In this document: in pieces, positions 11,150 to 22,321 of the stretch
How the letters are laid out: each line of letters starts with the position of its first letter
Numbering within the stretch: position 1 is the stretch's first letter
Assembly: GCA_026315105.1 (NCBI GenBank)
Contig: CM048755.1
Location: 214,818,333-214,882,332 of the forward strand
Length of the DNA stretch: 64,000 nt
Direction: 5' to 3'
Origin: Locusta migratoria
Lineage: Eukaryota > Arthropoda > Insecta > Orthoptera > Acrididae
Notes under the pieces: generated by a model
What the model was told of the DNA's origin: nothing
The model's database searches: none
Seen by the model: the letters and a program-made list of their open reading frames with translations, nothing else
Program-made: the position numbers and the translations under genes

Positions 11150-11343
11150 TCTTCAAATGTTTGTAAGACAATTTGACCACACTACTACGGTCATTAGTCC
11201 CTAGACTTGCAAACAACTTAAACTAACTTATTACACTAAGGACAACACATACATCCTTGACCGAGGGAGGAGTCGAACCTATGACGGGAGCGACCGCCAA
11301 TTCTGTATTATGATGCCTTAGACCACGTGGCCACTTCCATACG
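11150..11343 (-). mobile_element. SINE-A copy with 10-bp TSD
   Basis: Minus-strand copy with divergent head. Direct repeat GTTCACGTTC at 11140-11149 and 11344-11353. Confidence 0.87.
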
Positions 11344-11353
11344 GTTCACGTTC

Positions 11354-12100
11354 CGTATTTTGGAATAAGTGAAGTCACTACTCCGTCATGGGATTCGAAT
11401 ACGACTCCCAAAAGGAAAGGGAGGTGGATAATACGACGTGGTGGGCGTAAAATGATGCACAATGTGCTTGAGTGCTACGGAATGTTACTATTTCGTATTG
11501 CCCCGGGCCGCAATAGAGCTGCCATTTCCACCAGCATAAGTATACAAATCCTTGGCAGGATTGGGAAATTTTCTGCGTATTATTCAGGAAAATCGCCTGA
11601 TACTACCTGGCTGCTGCGCTATTTACTTTTTTCATATTGCTTAATTCGTTTGGATTGGAGTGGAAATCTGTACTGTATCTTTTGTTAGAACGTGGTGACA
11701 TTGTTTCGTCTTCGCTTGTGAAGTGCAAGGAAAACTAAGAAGAAAAATAGTAACAAAACAATAAAAATATATCTTATTGAATCACAAATTGATAGCAAAC
11801 ATGCAACAAATATCCCGGGAAAACCCAAGATTTGTTGGGTGTTGTGGCCTGGGAGTCTCCATATGAATGTTAGTGATAATTGTTGGCTTGAAAAATGGGT
11901 TTGTAAATGAAGCCTTGCTTGGGGGAGCACGTCGTCTCTGGCGACATATCTGCACTAAATCCAAAATTCGCCGACGATGCGTTTCATTCATTCACTCCAA
12001 ACGAATTGGAGGGGTACTGAAGAAAACTGCATGCGTTGTGGTTCGATTATAGCTGGCGATATGGTGTCAGAGAAATTGCAGTTGACATCATGGTACGTGC
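11354..12100. other. unassigned sequence
   Basis: Several short frames on both strands (11452-12052) overlap each other and show no domain. No repeat recognised. Confidence 0.4.
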
Positions 12101-12111
12101 TAATGACTCCA

Positions 12112-12308
12112 ATTGTTAAAATTTTTGTAAACCTGTTGTAACAAACTACTATTGTCATCAGTTCCTAGACTTTCAAGCTACTTACAGTAACTTACATTAA
12201 CGACAACACACATATCAATGTTCGAGGTAGGACTCAAAGCTCCGACAGAAACGGCCGCCTAGTCCGTAGCATGACGCCTCGGACCATGCTGCCACTTCCG
12301 CGCGGCGG
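12112..12308 (-). mobile_element. SINE-A copy with 11-bp TSD
   Basis: Old, divergent minus-strand copy: the B-box area reads GGACTCAAAGCTCC on the plus strand. Exact direct repeat TAATGACTCCA at 12101-12111 and 12309-12319. Confidence 0.88.
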
Positions 12309-13090
12309 TAATGACTCCAGTGACGACTCATCGAATAGAAACACAGTGGAACATGTCGCTCCATCTCGCTCGAACTCTGATCAAGATAAATCTTCACGTA
12401 CCGAGAGTGACCGCGATAGTGAATATCATACATTTTGAAACTCTTTATCCCAAATTTTATCTGTTTAATTACATTGGCATTTTATTTAACCCGCGGCTCC
12501 GCTCGCTTGTTGGTAGATTATGATAGAAAATGTGCGAAACGTCAAATCGATTTTTTAAAGAGATGTATTAAAGGAAATTTCTTTTTTACTGCTTTATTTA
12601 TTTATTCTTATATTTCTTTATTCGTGTGCTTATCCTTACAGAGAAAGAGCTGAAGGCATTGTAGCACGCATAGACCAAAGATATGGTCTGTGGCATCACG
12701 TTTTGCTGTATGTAACCTCCTTGCTATAGAGTCGCAAACGTCATAGCTGGTCTTCAGTCCGAATTTTTTTAATAATTTAACGATTTTCAACCACCATATC
12801 TCCCCCCCCCCCCCTTATAGCTATCGGCATGGAACAATGGGAGACTTCGGACAACAATTACACACAGACCATTCGTTTGCGTTCTGTAGTTTTAGCTGCA
12901 GTGTGAAATATTAACACACACACACGTAGAATTTTATATACACCGATAACTTTCCATCCCAATATACTCCACCCTTTGATCATTATTAACCCTCAAGAAA
13001 CAATGCAACCAATAAAACCACTTTCAAAGAGTAAATAGAATTTTTAAAGAGTAATTATGGTTTCACATTTCGCGTTATATTCTTCAAATT

Positions 13091-13284
13091 GCCGCGGTGG
13101 AGTAGCCGAGCGGTCTAAGGCACCTCGCTGCAGAGCGCGCGGTTGCTCGCCGTCGGGGGTTCGAGTCTTCCCTGGGGCATGGGTATGTGTGTTGTCCTTA
13201 GGTTAGTTTACCTTAGTTTAAGTAGTTTGTAAGCTACAGTCTGATGACCACGCAGTTTGGTCCGATAGATATACAAACATTTGA
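13091..13284 (+). mobile_element. SINE-A nested in Helitron-like element
   Basis: Well-preserved head (GTCGGGGGTTCGAGTC) and core. Flanking 12-bp repeat with one mismatch, ATTCTTCAAATT at 13079-13090 and ATTCTTGAAATT at 13285-13296. It interrupts the Helitron-like element, whose sequence continues on both sides, so the SINE is the younger insertion. Confidence 0.9.
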
Positions 13285-13311
13285 ATTCTTGAAATTAGTA
13301 AATATCTATCA

Positions 13312-13555
13312 GATCACTATAAAACCTTACCTAGAACCTTCCTCGGGTATAACTTAGTAACTGTACAAATATTTAAGTCTCTGCGTCTTGTCGTTCGGAC
13401 GTGATAAGTGTACACCGAAAAGACATATATATATATATCCGATCGCCATAAAACCGTGCCTAAAGCCTTCCCCGGGTAGACATTAGTAACTGTACAAATT
13501 TTTAGCTCTTTATGTCTTGTGGTTAAGACGTGATAAACGTACACCGAACAGACAT
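13312..13555. repeat. two ~115-bp tandem units in the Helitron-like element
   Basis: Unit 1 (13312-13425) and unit 2 (13441-13555) share GATC, ATAAAACC, TTAGTAACTGTACAAAT, GTCTTGT, ACGTGATAA and GTACACCGAA in order, with a short TA run between. The related copy at 54.9-55.1 kb has a single unit. Each unit begins from the element's transposition start, so this looks like duplication of the 5' end. Confidence 0.85.
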
Positions 13556-13575
13556 TCACATCTATAGATATAGAT

Positions 13576-14950
13576 TCTGTTTACTTACAATTAAACATCA
13601 TATATGTTGGGTGTTACGCCCTTTGTCGAAAGGGATGTAACTGAACGTGTGTACAACAGTTTTAGCTTATGTTGTACAAAACATTTCAGATCTGTTTCCG
13701 CAGAAACACAGAAAACTGACGTAGTGTGTGAGTACTACAAGAGGAAGAAGGGGTCTTTTCCCCGCATATCTCCGCTCCTCTCTAACGCCAATATGTACAC
13801 AATATCATTAAAAATTACTAATCAATTTTGCCAGACAAGTCCCGCCTGTGTTAATTTCCGGCAGGCGCTTTAAAATCCACGACAAAATTACGTGTGTCTT
13901 GATTTTATAGAGGGTTATTTTTCCCAACGTGTACAAACGTTATTCACTTATCGAGGTGACGTTACAAAACAAGAAAGGTCTATGAACTTATGTCTGAAAA
14001 CACATGGTTTTCATGCTTGGTTACAGACACTGTGGTCTAACGCCCGCTATACCAATAATGGTTCCCATGTACTTCAATACACACGTATACGTGCTGCCTT
14101 TCACCCGAACGCTAAAATCGCAGTGATGATAACACTGCATGAATACGTTGCTCCCGTGTCTCTACATCTGCAGTACCTCTGAGATGTCCTCGTAACCCGA
14201 AATCGCACAGCTTGAGATCCTGGAAACGAGCAGGCTATGCAACTGTATTTCCTTGTCAGGTCAATCGACCAGGAGAGACGCGACTGAGATGCGTCCGGGC
14301 GTTAACGGCGAAGAAGACTGGAGCATCATAATGTATAAATAACACAACCCTTCCAATCATCAACGGCATTTAGCAGGCGAGGCAAAGTCATCCGCAAGAA
14401 ACGCCGATAGGCCCGACCTGTTAGGTGACGTTGAAGGAAGGTTAGTACCTAACACTGTAGCCAATTATCCCGGTGCACACATTTCAGCTGCGCCGATGCT
14501 AATGATTCGTTGTCACCATACCACGGGGTTTTGCATACTATCCAACGGATGATTGTTACGAAATTGAAGACAGTACTCCGCTTCAAGACGTCTGTGAATA
14601 GAATGAATGACATTAATCCATGAATCTTGGTATCCTAGTGAATGAACGAGCGACAAAACTCCTCCCGATGGGGATAGATCGCTAGTAAGCCTTCACACGT
14701 TCTGAGTGATAAGAGTAGTAATAATAGTTACGGAGAGCAATGCACGCCGTCTTCTGGCTTACAATGTACTGTCACGAAGGTAACCTTACACAGTGTTTAT
14801 ATTTTCCTACAATTCTGGTGTCCAAATATTTCAGGTAGGTCTTTCATGATTTCCTGATTCCTTACAAGACCTTGTCTCAGACAAACAGCGAAACACAGTT
14901 GAAAAATCTAAATACTGTGGTTGATGTCGGTGAAGATAGGTCTCCTATAC
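13576..14950. other. unassigned sequence
   Basis: About 1.4 kb without a recognised repeat. Two plus-strand frames (13604-13873, 89 codons; 13892-14182, 96 codons) show no domain, no splice-consistent structure and no ribosomal start context worth trusting. I do not call them genes. Confidence 0.4.
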
Positions 14951-15068
14951 AACCTTGCTGCCCACTGCCAGTTGTCATATGTCTTTCCGTGTCGGCAAGG
15001 TCTCTATTCGAATACTGAATCATTGTGTACAAAGCCGTATCACATCCAGTAGAAGTTGAGTCCGAAGA

Positions 15069-15131
15069 GAAGTGAATACGCGCTGACCACTCCGCCACCG
15101 TGACACAGTGACCAACCCGACTGCAGAGGAC
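15069..15131 (-). mobile_element. SINE-B head, minus arm of inverted pair
   Basis: Reverse-complement match to 15317-15380. On the minus strand it reads a 27-bp leader (GTCCTCTGCAGTCGGG type), then GGTGGCGGAGTGGTCA, the SINE-B A box. The copy stops after the A box. With the plus copy it forms an inverted repeat with a 185-bp spacer. Confidence 0.6.
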
Positions 15132-15316
15132 TCTTTCATCCCTACACGTCTCCCGCCACACCCAAATCTCCATTCGCCACGCTGTCTCTTTCCAATTACC
15201 ACAGCCTATTTGTTCTGTAATGATCGCAGCCTGAATACTGTATTCCCGCATCAGGGAGAACAGACCATGAGTTATCGAGACACAATTAATTGTCGTCAGG
15301 AGCCCAGCCTCGGCTT

Positions 15317-15480
15317 GTCCTCTGCAGTCGGGGTGGTCATTGTGTCCTCGGTGGCGGAGTGGTCAACGCGTCTGCCTAGTAAGCAGGAGATCCTGGGTTC
15401 GCATCCCGGCCGGGCACAAATTTTCATTCGCCGCACTCTGGTATTCCATCTCAACCTAGTACAGTGAAGCCATAACTGAT
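15317..15480 (+). mobile_element. SINE-B copy
   Basis: tRNA-like head with A box GGCGGAGTGGTCAACGCG and B box GGGTTCGCATCCC, then GGCACAAATTTTCATTCG. The head differs from SINE-A in both boxes and has a different core. It could be mistaken for a tRNA gene, but the acceptor stem does not close and a SINE body follows. Confidence 0.7.
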
Positions 15481-15506
15481 CGCAAATTGCGATTTACTTC
15501 GTATTT

Positions 15507-15590
15507 TAGTTCATTTTGGCGATGACAGTACTTCAGAACCTAGATATCTCAAATGATCTTGTAATTGTTTTGAGTGGAGTATTAATGGTC
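15507..15590 (-). mobile_element. Tc1-like element end, orphan
   Basis: The minus strand carries the same AGATATCTAGGTTCTGAA and TGTCATCG words as the 5' end of the element at 20007 and the fragment at 965. Only the end is present. Confidence 0.6.
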
Positions 15591-16685
15591 GACGCTCTAA
15601 GCTAGCAGGTATGAGGACCTTCGGAGTGCATACCAATAGTGCACTGTGCGACATATATTGTTACTCAAACAATAAGTTACGTCTGGCGTCACTAGGGTCT
15701 TAGTCAGCAGTGGTGTGTGACATAGCTATATCGGTGCGTTTGAAACAGCGTGCTGTAATCTAGTTTCTAATTGTATGTTTTTACATATCGATCATTCTTC
15801 ACTTCAGGCTTACAGTGCCAGACTAGAGAACTGCGCCGTTTGCAACATTCAGACGCTTGGCTCGTGTTCACCGTCAGTAATCACCCTCCACATAGGAGCA
15901 CTCCAAGTAGATATGAGGTAGGGGCCCGTCTACAAAGTCAAACATTTCACCGTGATAGTATCAGTAAACTGTTGTTGCTACAGCAGAACATTGACACATA
16001 ATTGCATTGAGCTATGAAAATTACGAAGCGATACACCAAACTGAAAGAGCACTTCTACGTAGGCTTAAAAAACAGTTTAGTGAAGGAAGATGTTTCTTGT
16101 CTCTTCTTAGGGAAGAATTTCGTATAATTCGGTTTTCATTTTACCTATGTCATAAAAATTAAAATTAAGCGGAATTTCTACGACCAGTAACGCGGTACTG
16201 ATTGTAAGAAATCATATAATACGATATTGTTAATGACATTCGGTTTGATTGATTGTGCAGGTGTTAAAGCCAATAGAAATGGTACTTAGTCTACCCTCAG
16301 CAACTGTCTCAGTTAGTGATAAGAAAACGGAAACCAGTTGTACCTATGAAATATTTATTTGTAACTGGTTACGAGAATTTAGTGTCATATGTCGCCTAAT
16401 AGTGGTTTGAAAGCCCCTTAACAACTTTTCACTGATTATTATGACAGTAGTACGGGGACAGACAACTATCTACACCGACTTCGAGACTCTGGTTCCCAGG
16501 TTCCCAGCCATAGGAATCTCCCCTTTGACAGAGTCACATTATCATTTGTAGCCAGTATCGTCACCATAGAGATTTCCAGTCCGTAGTTTCTGGCTTATAT
16601 ACCTTCCTTTTCGCATCACGTGCACGTAATGCCACAAGGCGACATTCAGCATCGCTGTGGACGCTGGGTACTGATAATAGATTTT
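15591..16685. other. unassigned sequence
   Basis: About 1.1 kb with no supported gene or repeat. One 76-codon plus frame (15771-16001) has no recognised motif. Confidence 0.4.
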
Positions 16686-16788
16686 GTTTCACATGTTTGT
16701 AAACCTAAGAGAACAAACCGCCTAAGTCATCGGTCCCTATACTTACAAACTACACAAACTAACGTAGCTAAGGACAACACACACACAC

Positions 16789-16978
16789 CCGCGCTGATTG
16801 CTGGTCTAAGGCGTCATTCTAACGATTGGGCGGCCGTTCCCACCGGAGGTTCGAGTCCTCCGGCGCGCACGGGTGCGTATGTTGTCGTTAGTGTAAGTTA
16901 GTTTACGTAGTTTGCAAGTCTAGGGACTGATGACCTTAGGAATTTTGTCTAACAGGTTTACAAACATTTGAACTTTTT

Positions 16979-16980
<2 letters not shown>
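16789..16980 (+). mobile_element. SINE-A inserted inside the minus-strand SINE-A
   Basis: B box GGAGGTTCGAGTCC at about 16845, core with AGTCTAGGGACTGATGACC and the end word ACAAACATTTGAAC. The A-box part is damaged (GATTGCTGGTCTAAGGCG). It lies between the two halves of an older opposite-strand copy. Confidence 0.8.

Positions 16981-16982
<2 letters not shown>

Positions 16983-17020
<38 letters not shown>
16983..17020. repeat. (AC)n microsatellite
   Basis: About 18 AC units at the junction of the two nested SINEs. Confidence 0.95.
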
Positions 17021-17108
17021 CCCAATGGAGGACTCGAACCTTCGACGAAAGTGGTCGCGCAGTGCGTGGCATGGTGCCTTAGAACTTGCGGTCATTCCCG
17101 CGTGGCCA

Positions 17109-17929
17109 CAGTTTTGTTTCGTCAGTTTAATTTTCCGCTTCGAAAGGCCCATCGGTAGCTATCGACCGCCCTGTGATACTCTGGCGAAGGCATCGATGAA
17201 TTCGATATGGAATTTTGTATGCGGTAATTACACCGCTATCCAGGGCATTTTGTCAGTTTCTGTACTGGAGCCGCCAGTTACCTGTAAAGTAGTTCCTCAG
17301 TTGTCCAGCTCTTTTCACAAGCGCTGAGTGCATCACAATTGCCAACGGAACTCGGCAGAACTGGATGCTGCCCCATCCAAAATTTAACTAAGCCAGACAG
17401 TTTAACTACGGCGATCTGGCGGGAAACTGTGTTTCTACGGTGGAAAGACCGTTTACTTTCTGCTACTTGAAAGAAAATACCCTAAAAGTCGAAATAAAGA
17501 CAATAAGGTAGGATAACTAACTGTTACACAGTACAGACACGTTTTACGTATCATAGTCATTTATGGAAATGAACTTAATTTCTGATTTCCCATCTTCATC
17601 TGCTATTTTATTTATCATGCAGCAATATCAGCTTTTCCAGAGAGGTGTTCCTCACGATTTATTTGATACTCATTTCACGAATAACAGATATGACTATTTT
17701 ATTGTCTCATCATCGGGTACTAAACTTGATTCAATTTTAGGAATCATAATTACGAAGAGCATGCTTCAAAATTGAAAGGACGCAATAATTAAATCATCGA
17801 CAGTGTCAAATCTAATGAGCCATATGCTACATGCAACAAAATTGAAACTGATTTCCTGCTTCCGCTGCTCATTTAGTCCGATGCATATGGCACCTTGACT
17901 TTTATAATTTTATTGACTTAAAAAAAATA
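17109..17929. other. unassigned sequence
   Basis: No recognisable motif. The right part (from about 17600) may be a very decayed upstream part of the LINE that becomes readable at 17930, but I cannot show it. Confidence 0.35.
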
Positions 17930-18478
17930 CGCAGAATACCAGTACCGGATGAACGAATTGTAGGGAAGTCGAACCAAATCCTACGTTTCATTTTTCAGAA
18001 CACTTAGAAGATGCAACAGTTCAACTAAAGAAACTGCCTGCACTACACTTGTGCGTTTTATTTTGGAATATTGCTGCGCATTGAGGGATCCGCACTAAGA
18101 GGGACCGAAGATATAGAGGAAGTGCAGAGAAGGACAGCTCGTTATGTATTATCCCGATTAAGGGGAGAGTGGCTCAAGTTAGGGTGTAAATTATAAAAAA
18201 GGCGTTATTTGTTGCTGCGAGAACTATATTCAAAATTTCTTTCACCAACGTCCTCTTCCGAATGCGAAGATATTCTGTTAGCATCCACCTACATTCGGAG
18301 TTATGATCATCATAATGAAATAAGAGAAGTCATATCGAAAACGGAAACATTTAGGTGTTCCTTTTTCCAGTGCGCTATTAGAGAACGGAAGAGAAAAACC
18401 ATTAAAGCGGTTCGAGGAACGCTCTGCCATACAATTCAGTGTGACTTCCAGAGTATTTATGTAGACGTAGAATGTTAG
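17930..18478 (+). mobile_element. LINE 3' end (CR1/Jockey-like)
   Basis: Same 3' region as 6866-9335: ATCCTACGTTTCATT, AACACTTAGAAGATG, GAAACTGCCTGCACTACAC, then frame LYSKFLSPTSSSECEDILLA and the terminus TATTTATGTAGACGTAGAA. Frames are broken, with a stop in GGGATCC region and an internal change around 18180 where the GAGAGAGTATCACGG stretch is altered. Confidence 0.75.
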
Positions 18479-18497
18479 TTGTACGTATGACACTCCA

Positions 18498-18560
18498 TTA
18501 AGAAGGAAGGACGATAAGGGTTTAACGTCTCGTCGACAACGTGCTCATTACAGATTCGAT
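18498..18560 (-). mobile_element. SINE-C tail fragment
   Basis: Matches the left part of the minus-strand SINE-C at 22062: AAGGAAG, then GGGTTTAACGTCTCGTCGA, then TCATTA. Only the tail is present. Confidence 0.55.
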
Positions 18561-18835
18561 TGTTGAAGTGCGTCGTTTCTGGTGGTGAACGTATATAGGC
18601 TTCAAGACGATTTTACATGAACTGGAGATCAAAATATGTCACGTGTTAGATATGAACCGAGAAAATAGCATTCCTACTAAAAAAAAATAGAAAGAGAAGA
18701 GAAATAATTGAGGAAAGGTGAAAAGGTGACATAAGGGAAGGGAACTTCTCAAATTATAAGAAGACTTAATAAATGGCGTGGTTTACTACTGTGTTCATTA
18801 ATTCAGTTCTTCATAGTCTTGTGAAAGCATGAGGT

Positions 18836-18975
18836 TCAAATGTTTGTAAAGCTTATGGGACTTAACTACGGGGTCATCAGTCCCTAAACTTACAAACTAC
18901 TTATGAACTACCTTATACTAAAGACAGCACAAACATCCATGCCCGAGGGGGGATTCGAACCCCCGACGCGGAACG
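18836..18975 (-). mobile_element. SINE-A copy, head truncated
   Basis: Near-consensus core (GGACTTAACTACGGGGTCAT) and B box (GGGATTCGAACCCCCGAC). The A-box half is lost. A weak flanking match (AAAGCATGAGGT at left, GAAGCATAAGGT at right) may be its TSD. Confidence 0.85.
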
Positions 18976-19580
18976 AAGCATAAGGTGTCGAAGGATTTAT
19001 TTGGTTTCGAGAGAGTATATTGTAAGTTATCGATAGAAATAATTTTAGTACGTCTTCTGATGTTATTCATTTCTAATCGGGTATATATTTTCTGCGTTCA
19101 CACGCATTGTCGTAGTGAAAAAGGATTTTCTCTTACATTAATTTAAGCTGGCAACAATGATCTATTAACTGTGTATTTGTGAATAGACTAGCATGTCTTG
19201 TGCAAGTCTTGTGCTTTTCAAAGAAACCTGTACTCTAGTAGATATATAATCACGACGCACTGCAAATCTGCCATTTATATTCCTGTGATTCACATGCGAT
19301 AGTTTCCGACGAGAGTATGGTCCAGTGAGAGACATTAACAGACTGTACGCGGAATGGTAGTTGCAGCTAAGCTCATGGGACATTTCAATCCGCAAATCAA
19401 TAGGGATTCACTAGTTCGGATTTACAATGCGCTTAGAATTTCAGGCATTACCCCTCAGCACGTATAACGCAGTGTTCGACGGCCTGTACTTAACAATCGT
19501 GGGCAGGGACGTCTGCATTAAGTTGCCAGTACTAACAGATACCCTACACAGTGTAAAGTAACCGCAGCCTTGCTACACAC
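18976..19580. other. unassigned sequence
   Basis: About 600 bp with no supported feature. Confidence 0.4.
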
Positions 19581-19581
19581 T

Positions 19582-19705
19582 TGACGGCCGTTCCAGCCGG
19601 AGGTTCGAGTCCTCCCTCGGGCATGGGTGTGTTGTCTTTAGTGTAAATTTAAGTAGTTTGTGAGTCTAGGGACTGGTGACTATAGGTCCAACAGGTTTAC
19701 AAACC
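19582..19705 (+). mobile_element. SINE-A copy, 5' truncated
   Basis: Begins just before the B box (GGAGGTTCGAGTCCTCC) and runs through a shortened core to ACAGGTTTACAAACC. The A box is absent. Confidence 0.8.
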
Positions 19706-19717
19706 ACAGTAATAGAT

Positions 19718-19990
19718 GTGGGGCAATTTATGAATTTATCTGTTAGAAGAGTGGGGCGCAGTCTGGGATTACTGGACCTCGCCAGCAGAAGACACCAAAA
19801 ACAGCTACAGCGCGTCTTTTTTGCTTGTAACAAAATCGGTTGAATTTTAGACGACCGGAAAACAGTGACTTCGTCAGATGTGTCCAGATTTAAGTTGGAA
19901 AGAACTGATGGTAGGTGGCGCAGACGCCACGAAGCCATGTGCCCAAGCGGTCAACAAGGCAATATACAAGTTCTTGATGGCTCCCGAAAG
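19718..19990 (+). pseudogene. Tc1-like transposase fragment
   Basis: Decayed frames read LASRRHQKQLQ, then VTSSDVSRFKLERTDGRW and RRRHEAMCPSGQQGN. This fits the first-Asp region of the same group as the element at 32.6-33.6 kb, whose intact relatives read SDESRF-type there. Here the acidic residues are partly replaced. It ends 20 bp before the next Tc1-like element. Confidence 0.55.
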
Positions 19991-20006
19991 GTGTGGCCTG
20001 TTTCCA

Positions 20007-21464
20007 CACTGTTCAAAAAAAATTAAGGTATCAGTTGAGATATCTAGGTTCTGAATTGTTGTCATCGGTAAAATGAACTAAAATGGTTCGACGTCTTCCT
20101 GTCGTTCAACGAAGTGGAGACAACAACTTTACGGCAACCGAGATAGTGGTTATAACAGAGAGTTGCTGCAGATGGAGTTGGTGTTGACTTGACAAGTAGT
20201 TGGATTCAGATATGTAGTGAACAGGTAGGCAAAACAACAACAAAATGACTTACCCGTAGCTATGGCATAGAGAGCCATAGGAAAGTTTGAAGCGGGGCGG
20301 ACGCAGAGGTCGGTGGCTGCAGCAGTTGTAGTGTCCCAAAGTGTTATTTCCAGGGCCTGGACGCGATTTCAGACAACAGGAACCGTAGAAAGAAGACAAG
20401 TACAAGGTTATTCACAGATAACATCAACAAGAGATGATGGTTCTGTAAGGTTAGCAGTCCGTCGAGACAGGAGGCTTAATGGAATTCAGCTGCAACGAAC
20501 CCTCATGACATCAACAGAACGCGCAATATAAACACATACAGTCAGAAATCGCCTTCGGGAATGTGGTCTCTACGCACGGAGGTCTATGTTGTGTGTTCCA
20601 TTAAAACCACGACACCGTTTATCCTGCAGAAACTGGGCGGAGGAACGTCAGGATTGGAGTCGTAACAAATGGCGCCGGGTTCTGTTCACAGATGACTCAA
20701 GATTTTGTGTTCAGTCGGACAATCGTCGTTCCCTCATCTGGAGAGAACGTATAACTCGGAAAAATGCTCCTAATCTCCCGGAAACATCATTATAACATGG
20801 TGATGGATGAATGGCGTGGGCAGGAATCAGTATTGGTAGACACACAGTCTTCTACATCATTCAGACTGGCGCTTTGGCTGCTCAGAGGTATGGAAACGAG
20901 ACCTTTCGACCTTTTGTTTTTGCCTATGGTGGTGTCATAGGAGATGAGTTCCTTTTGGTGGACGATAGCGATCGTCTCCAGTGTTCGACTGGTGCACAAC
21001 ATGACTGATGCTGAGGCGATTGAATGAATGGAATGGCAAGTTCTTTTTACCGGACTTAAACCCAATCCAACAGGTCTGGGTTGCAAGCATTGCAGCCCGA
21101 CCGGCACCTTCCACAACGGTTGAAGAGCTTGATATTGCATTCGTGGAAGAATGGCCAAATATCTCTTAAAAGCTGATTGATAACCTCATACTGTCCGTAC
21201 CACGCAGTTGTGCAACTATACTGGCCGTCCAAGGTGATAACATATTAGGTGGCAACAAGAATGTCTTCTTCACTATTATGGTAGTCCCGTGGTCCCTCGC
21301 AATAATTAAACGCCATGTAAACCCCAGGTAAATAGTCGAGAGAGCAAAATATCGTACTGTATCACAAACAATTTACAATTGTAACCAATATCTGAATAAA
21401 ATACATTACCATATGTCTACTGCGTATTACATATCACCAGATCTCCTAACTGTTTTGAACAGTG
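20007..21464 (+). mobile_element. Tc1-like transposon, decayed, 1.46 kb
   Basis: Short inverted ends: CACTGTTCAAAA at 20007 and TTTTGAACAGTG ending at 21464, the right end followed by TA and the left preceded by CA (a probable mutated TA). Between them is a full-length but broken Tc1-type transposase. A helix-turn-helix region (SQSVISRAWTRFQTTGTVER, then RLAVRRDRRLNGIQLQ) is followed by NKWRRVLFTDDSRFCVQSD (first Asp) and YGGVIGDEFLLVDD (second Asp region). The C-terminal PDLNPIEQVW-like part is frame-shifted at about 21055. Stops at 20530 and 20794. Size fits an originally complete element. Confidence 0.8.
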
Positions 21465-21524
21465 TACATCGAGTGAACTGGTCCTCTGGTTTCAGGGAAC
21501 CGATAATTGAGTGGAATTGAATAT

Positions 21525-21890
21525 GTTGAACCACTTGTTGACGTTTTGCATCCATTCATATTTTTCATGTACCCAAAAAACCATTAAATTTTATGGGTGA
21601 CAACGTGCCGTGTCACAAGTCCATAATTCTTTGTGAATGGTTTGATGAACGTTTTGGGCAGTTTCAGCAACTATTTTCCGCACTCAGAACTTCATGCATG
21701 AATCCCATAAAGCATTAATGGGCCATAATGGAGAGGTCAGTTACTTACATCGGAAACTCATTCGTAACTATGGGCGCTTATGGAGGCCAAGTATTTCTAC
21801 AAGGGACTTAAATGACTTATTGAGTCCTCCTACTTCTAGTTATTGCACTTCACCAGGAAGAACGGAGTCGAACACGAGTTAGAAGGTAAT
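21525..21890 (+). pseudogene. Tc1-like transposase C-terminal fragment
   Basis: Reads MGDNVPCHKSIILCEWFDER (second catalytic Asp region), then after decay MNPIKH-stop-W and MERSV, corresponding to the region of the catalytic Glu. It is a different family from the unit at 20007-21464, whose motifs differ. It has no terminal repeats. Confidence 0.6.
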
Positions 21891-22061
21891 CTTTGACTGA
21901 AGTCACCTCAATGTATATCTGTGCTCCATATAGCGGTCGGGTGATTAACACGATGGCGTACTGGGTAACACTCGGGAGTTGCATGTCGCAGAAGCGTGGT
22001 TGTCTCCCTGCTATCCTGATTGATGTTTGACACGATTTAATTAAATTATCTGACACTAATT

Positions 22062-22310
22062 CCAGAAGGGAAGGAAGATTAAGGTTTTACGTCCCGTCGA
22101 AACCTTGATCATTAGAGACGGATTTTTTTTTTCAGGGATAGAAAGAAAATCGGCCGCGTTTTTTGAAAGGAACCATCCCGGCATTTGTATGGAGTGACTC
22201 AGGAAACTCACGGAAAACCTAAATCAGTATAGGCGCAGTCGGGTTTGAACGCCGTCCTCCCTGATGCAAGAGGAATGTTTTACCACTGCGACATCTCGCA
22301 TGGTTAAATA
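22062..22310 (-). mobile_element. SINE-C copy
   Basis: A third SINE type. On the minus strand it has a head around GCGAGATGTCGCAGTGG, then CGCCTATACTGATTTAGG and TTTTCCGTGAG, then GGATGGTTCCTTTCAAA and a tail with GACGGGACGTAAAACC. It faces another copy that starts at 22322 on the plus strand. Confidence 0.75.
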
Positions 22311-22321
22311 CCAGGATTATT

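Larger units (their letters stand above)
12485..13574 (-). mobile_element. Helitron-like element, second copy, with nested SINE
   Basis: Reverse-complement match to the element at 54927-55862 across most of its length, in matching order: words around CTGTACAAATATTTAAGTC, CATTCCACCCTTT-like text, ATAACTTTCCATCC and the ACAGAGAAAGAGCTGAAG region. The minus-strand start is TCTATATCTATAGATGTG at 13574. The far (left) end differs: it carries a GCGAGCGGAGCCGCGGG hairpin-like end near 12490 instead of the CCCGG hairpin, and no clean CTAG, so that end is extended or damaged. No coding capacity. Confidence 0.6.
16688..17108 (-). mobile_element. SINE-A interrupted by another SINE-A
   Basis: The tail half (16688-16788) and the head half (16983-17108) of one minus-strand SINE-A lie on either side of a plus-strand SINE-A. 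Both halves end in CA repeats, so the break is inside this copy's (CA)n link. The head half still shows a B-box-like GGACTCGAACCTTC. Confidence 0.75.

Noticed and set aside
15345..15425. Possible tRNA gene with good A and B boxes
   Set aside because: The acceptor ends do not pair, and SINE-B body sequence follows. The same head recurs elsewhere.
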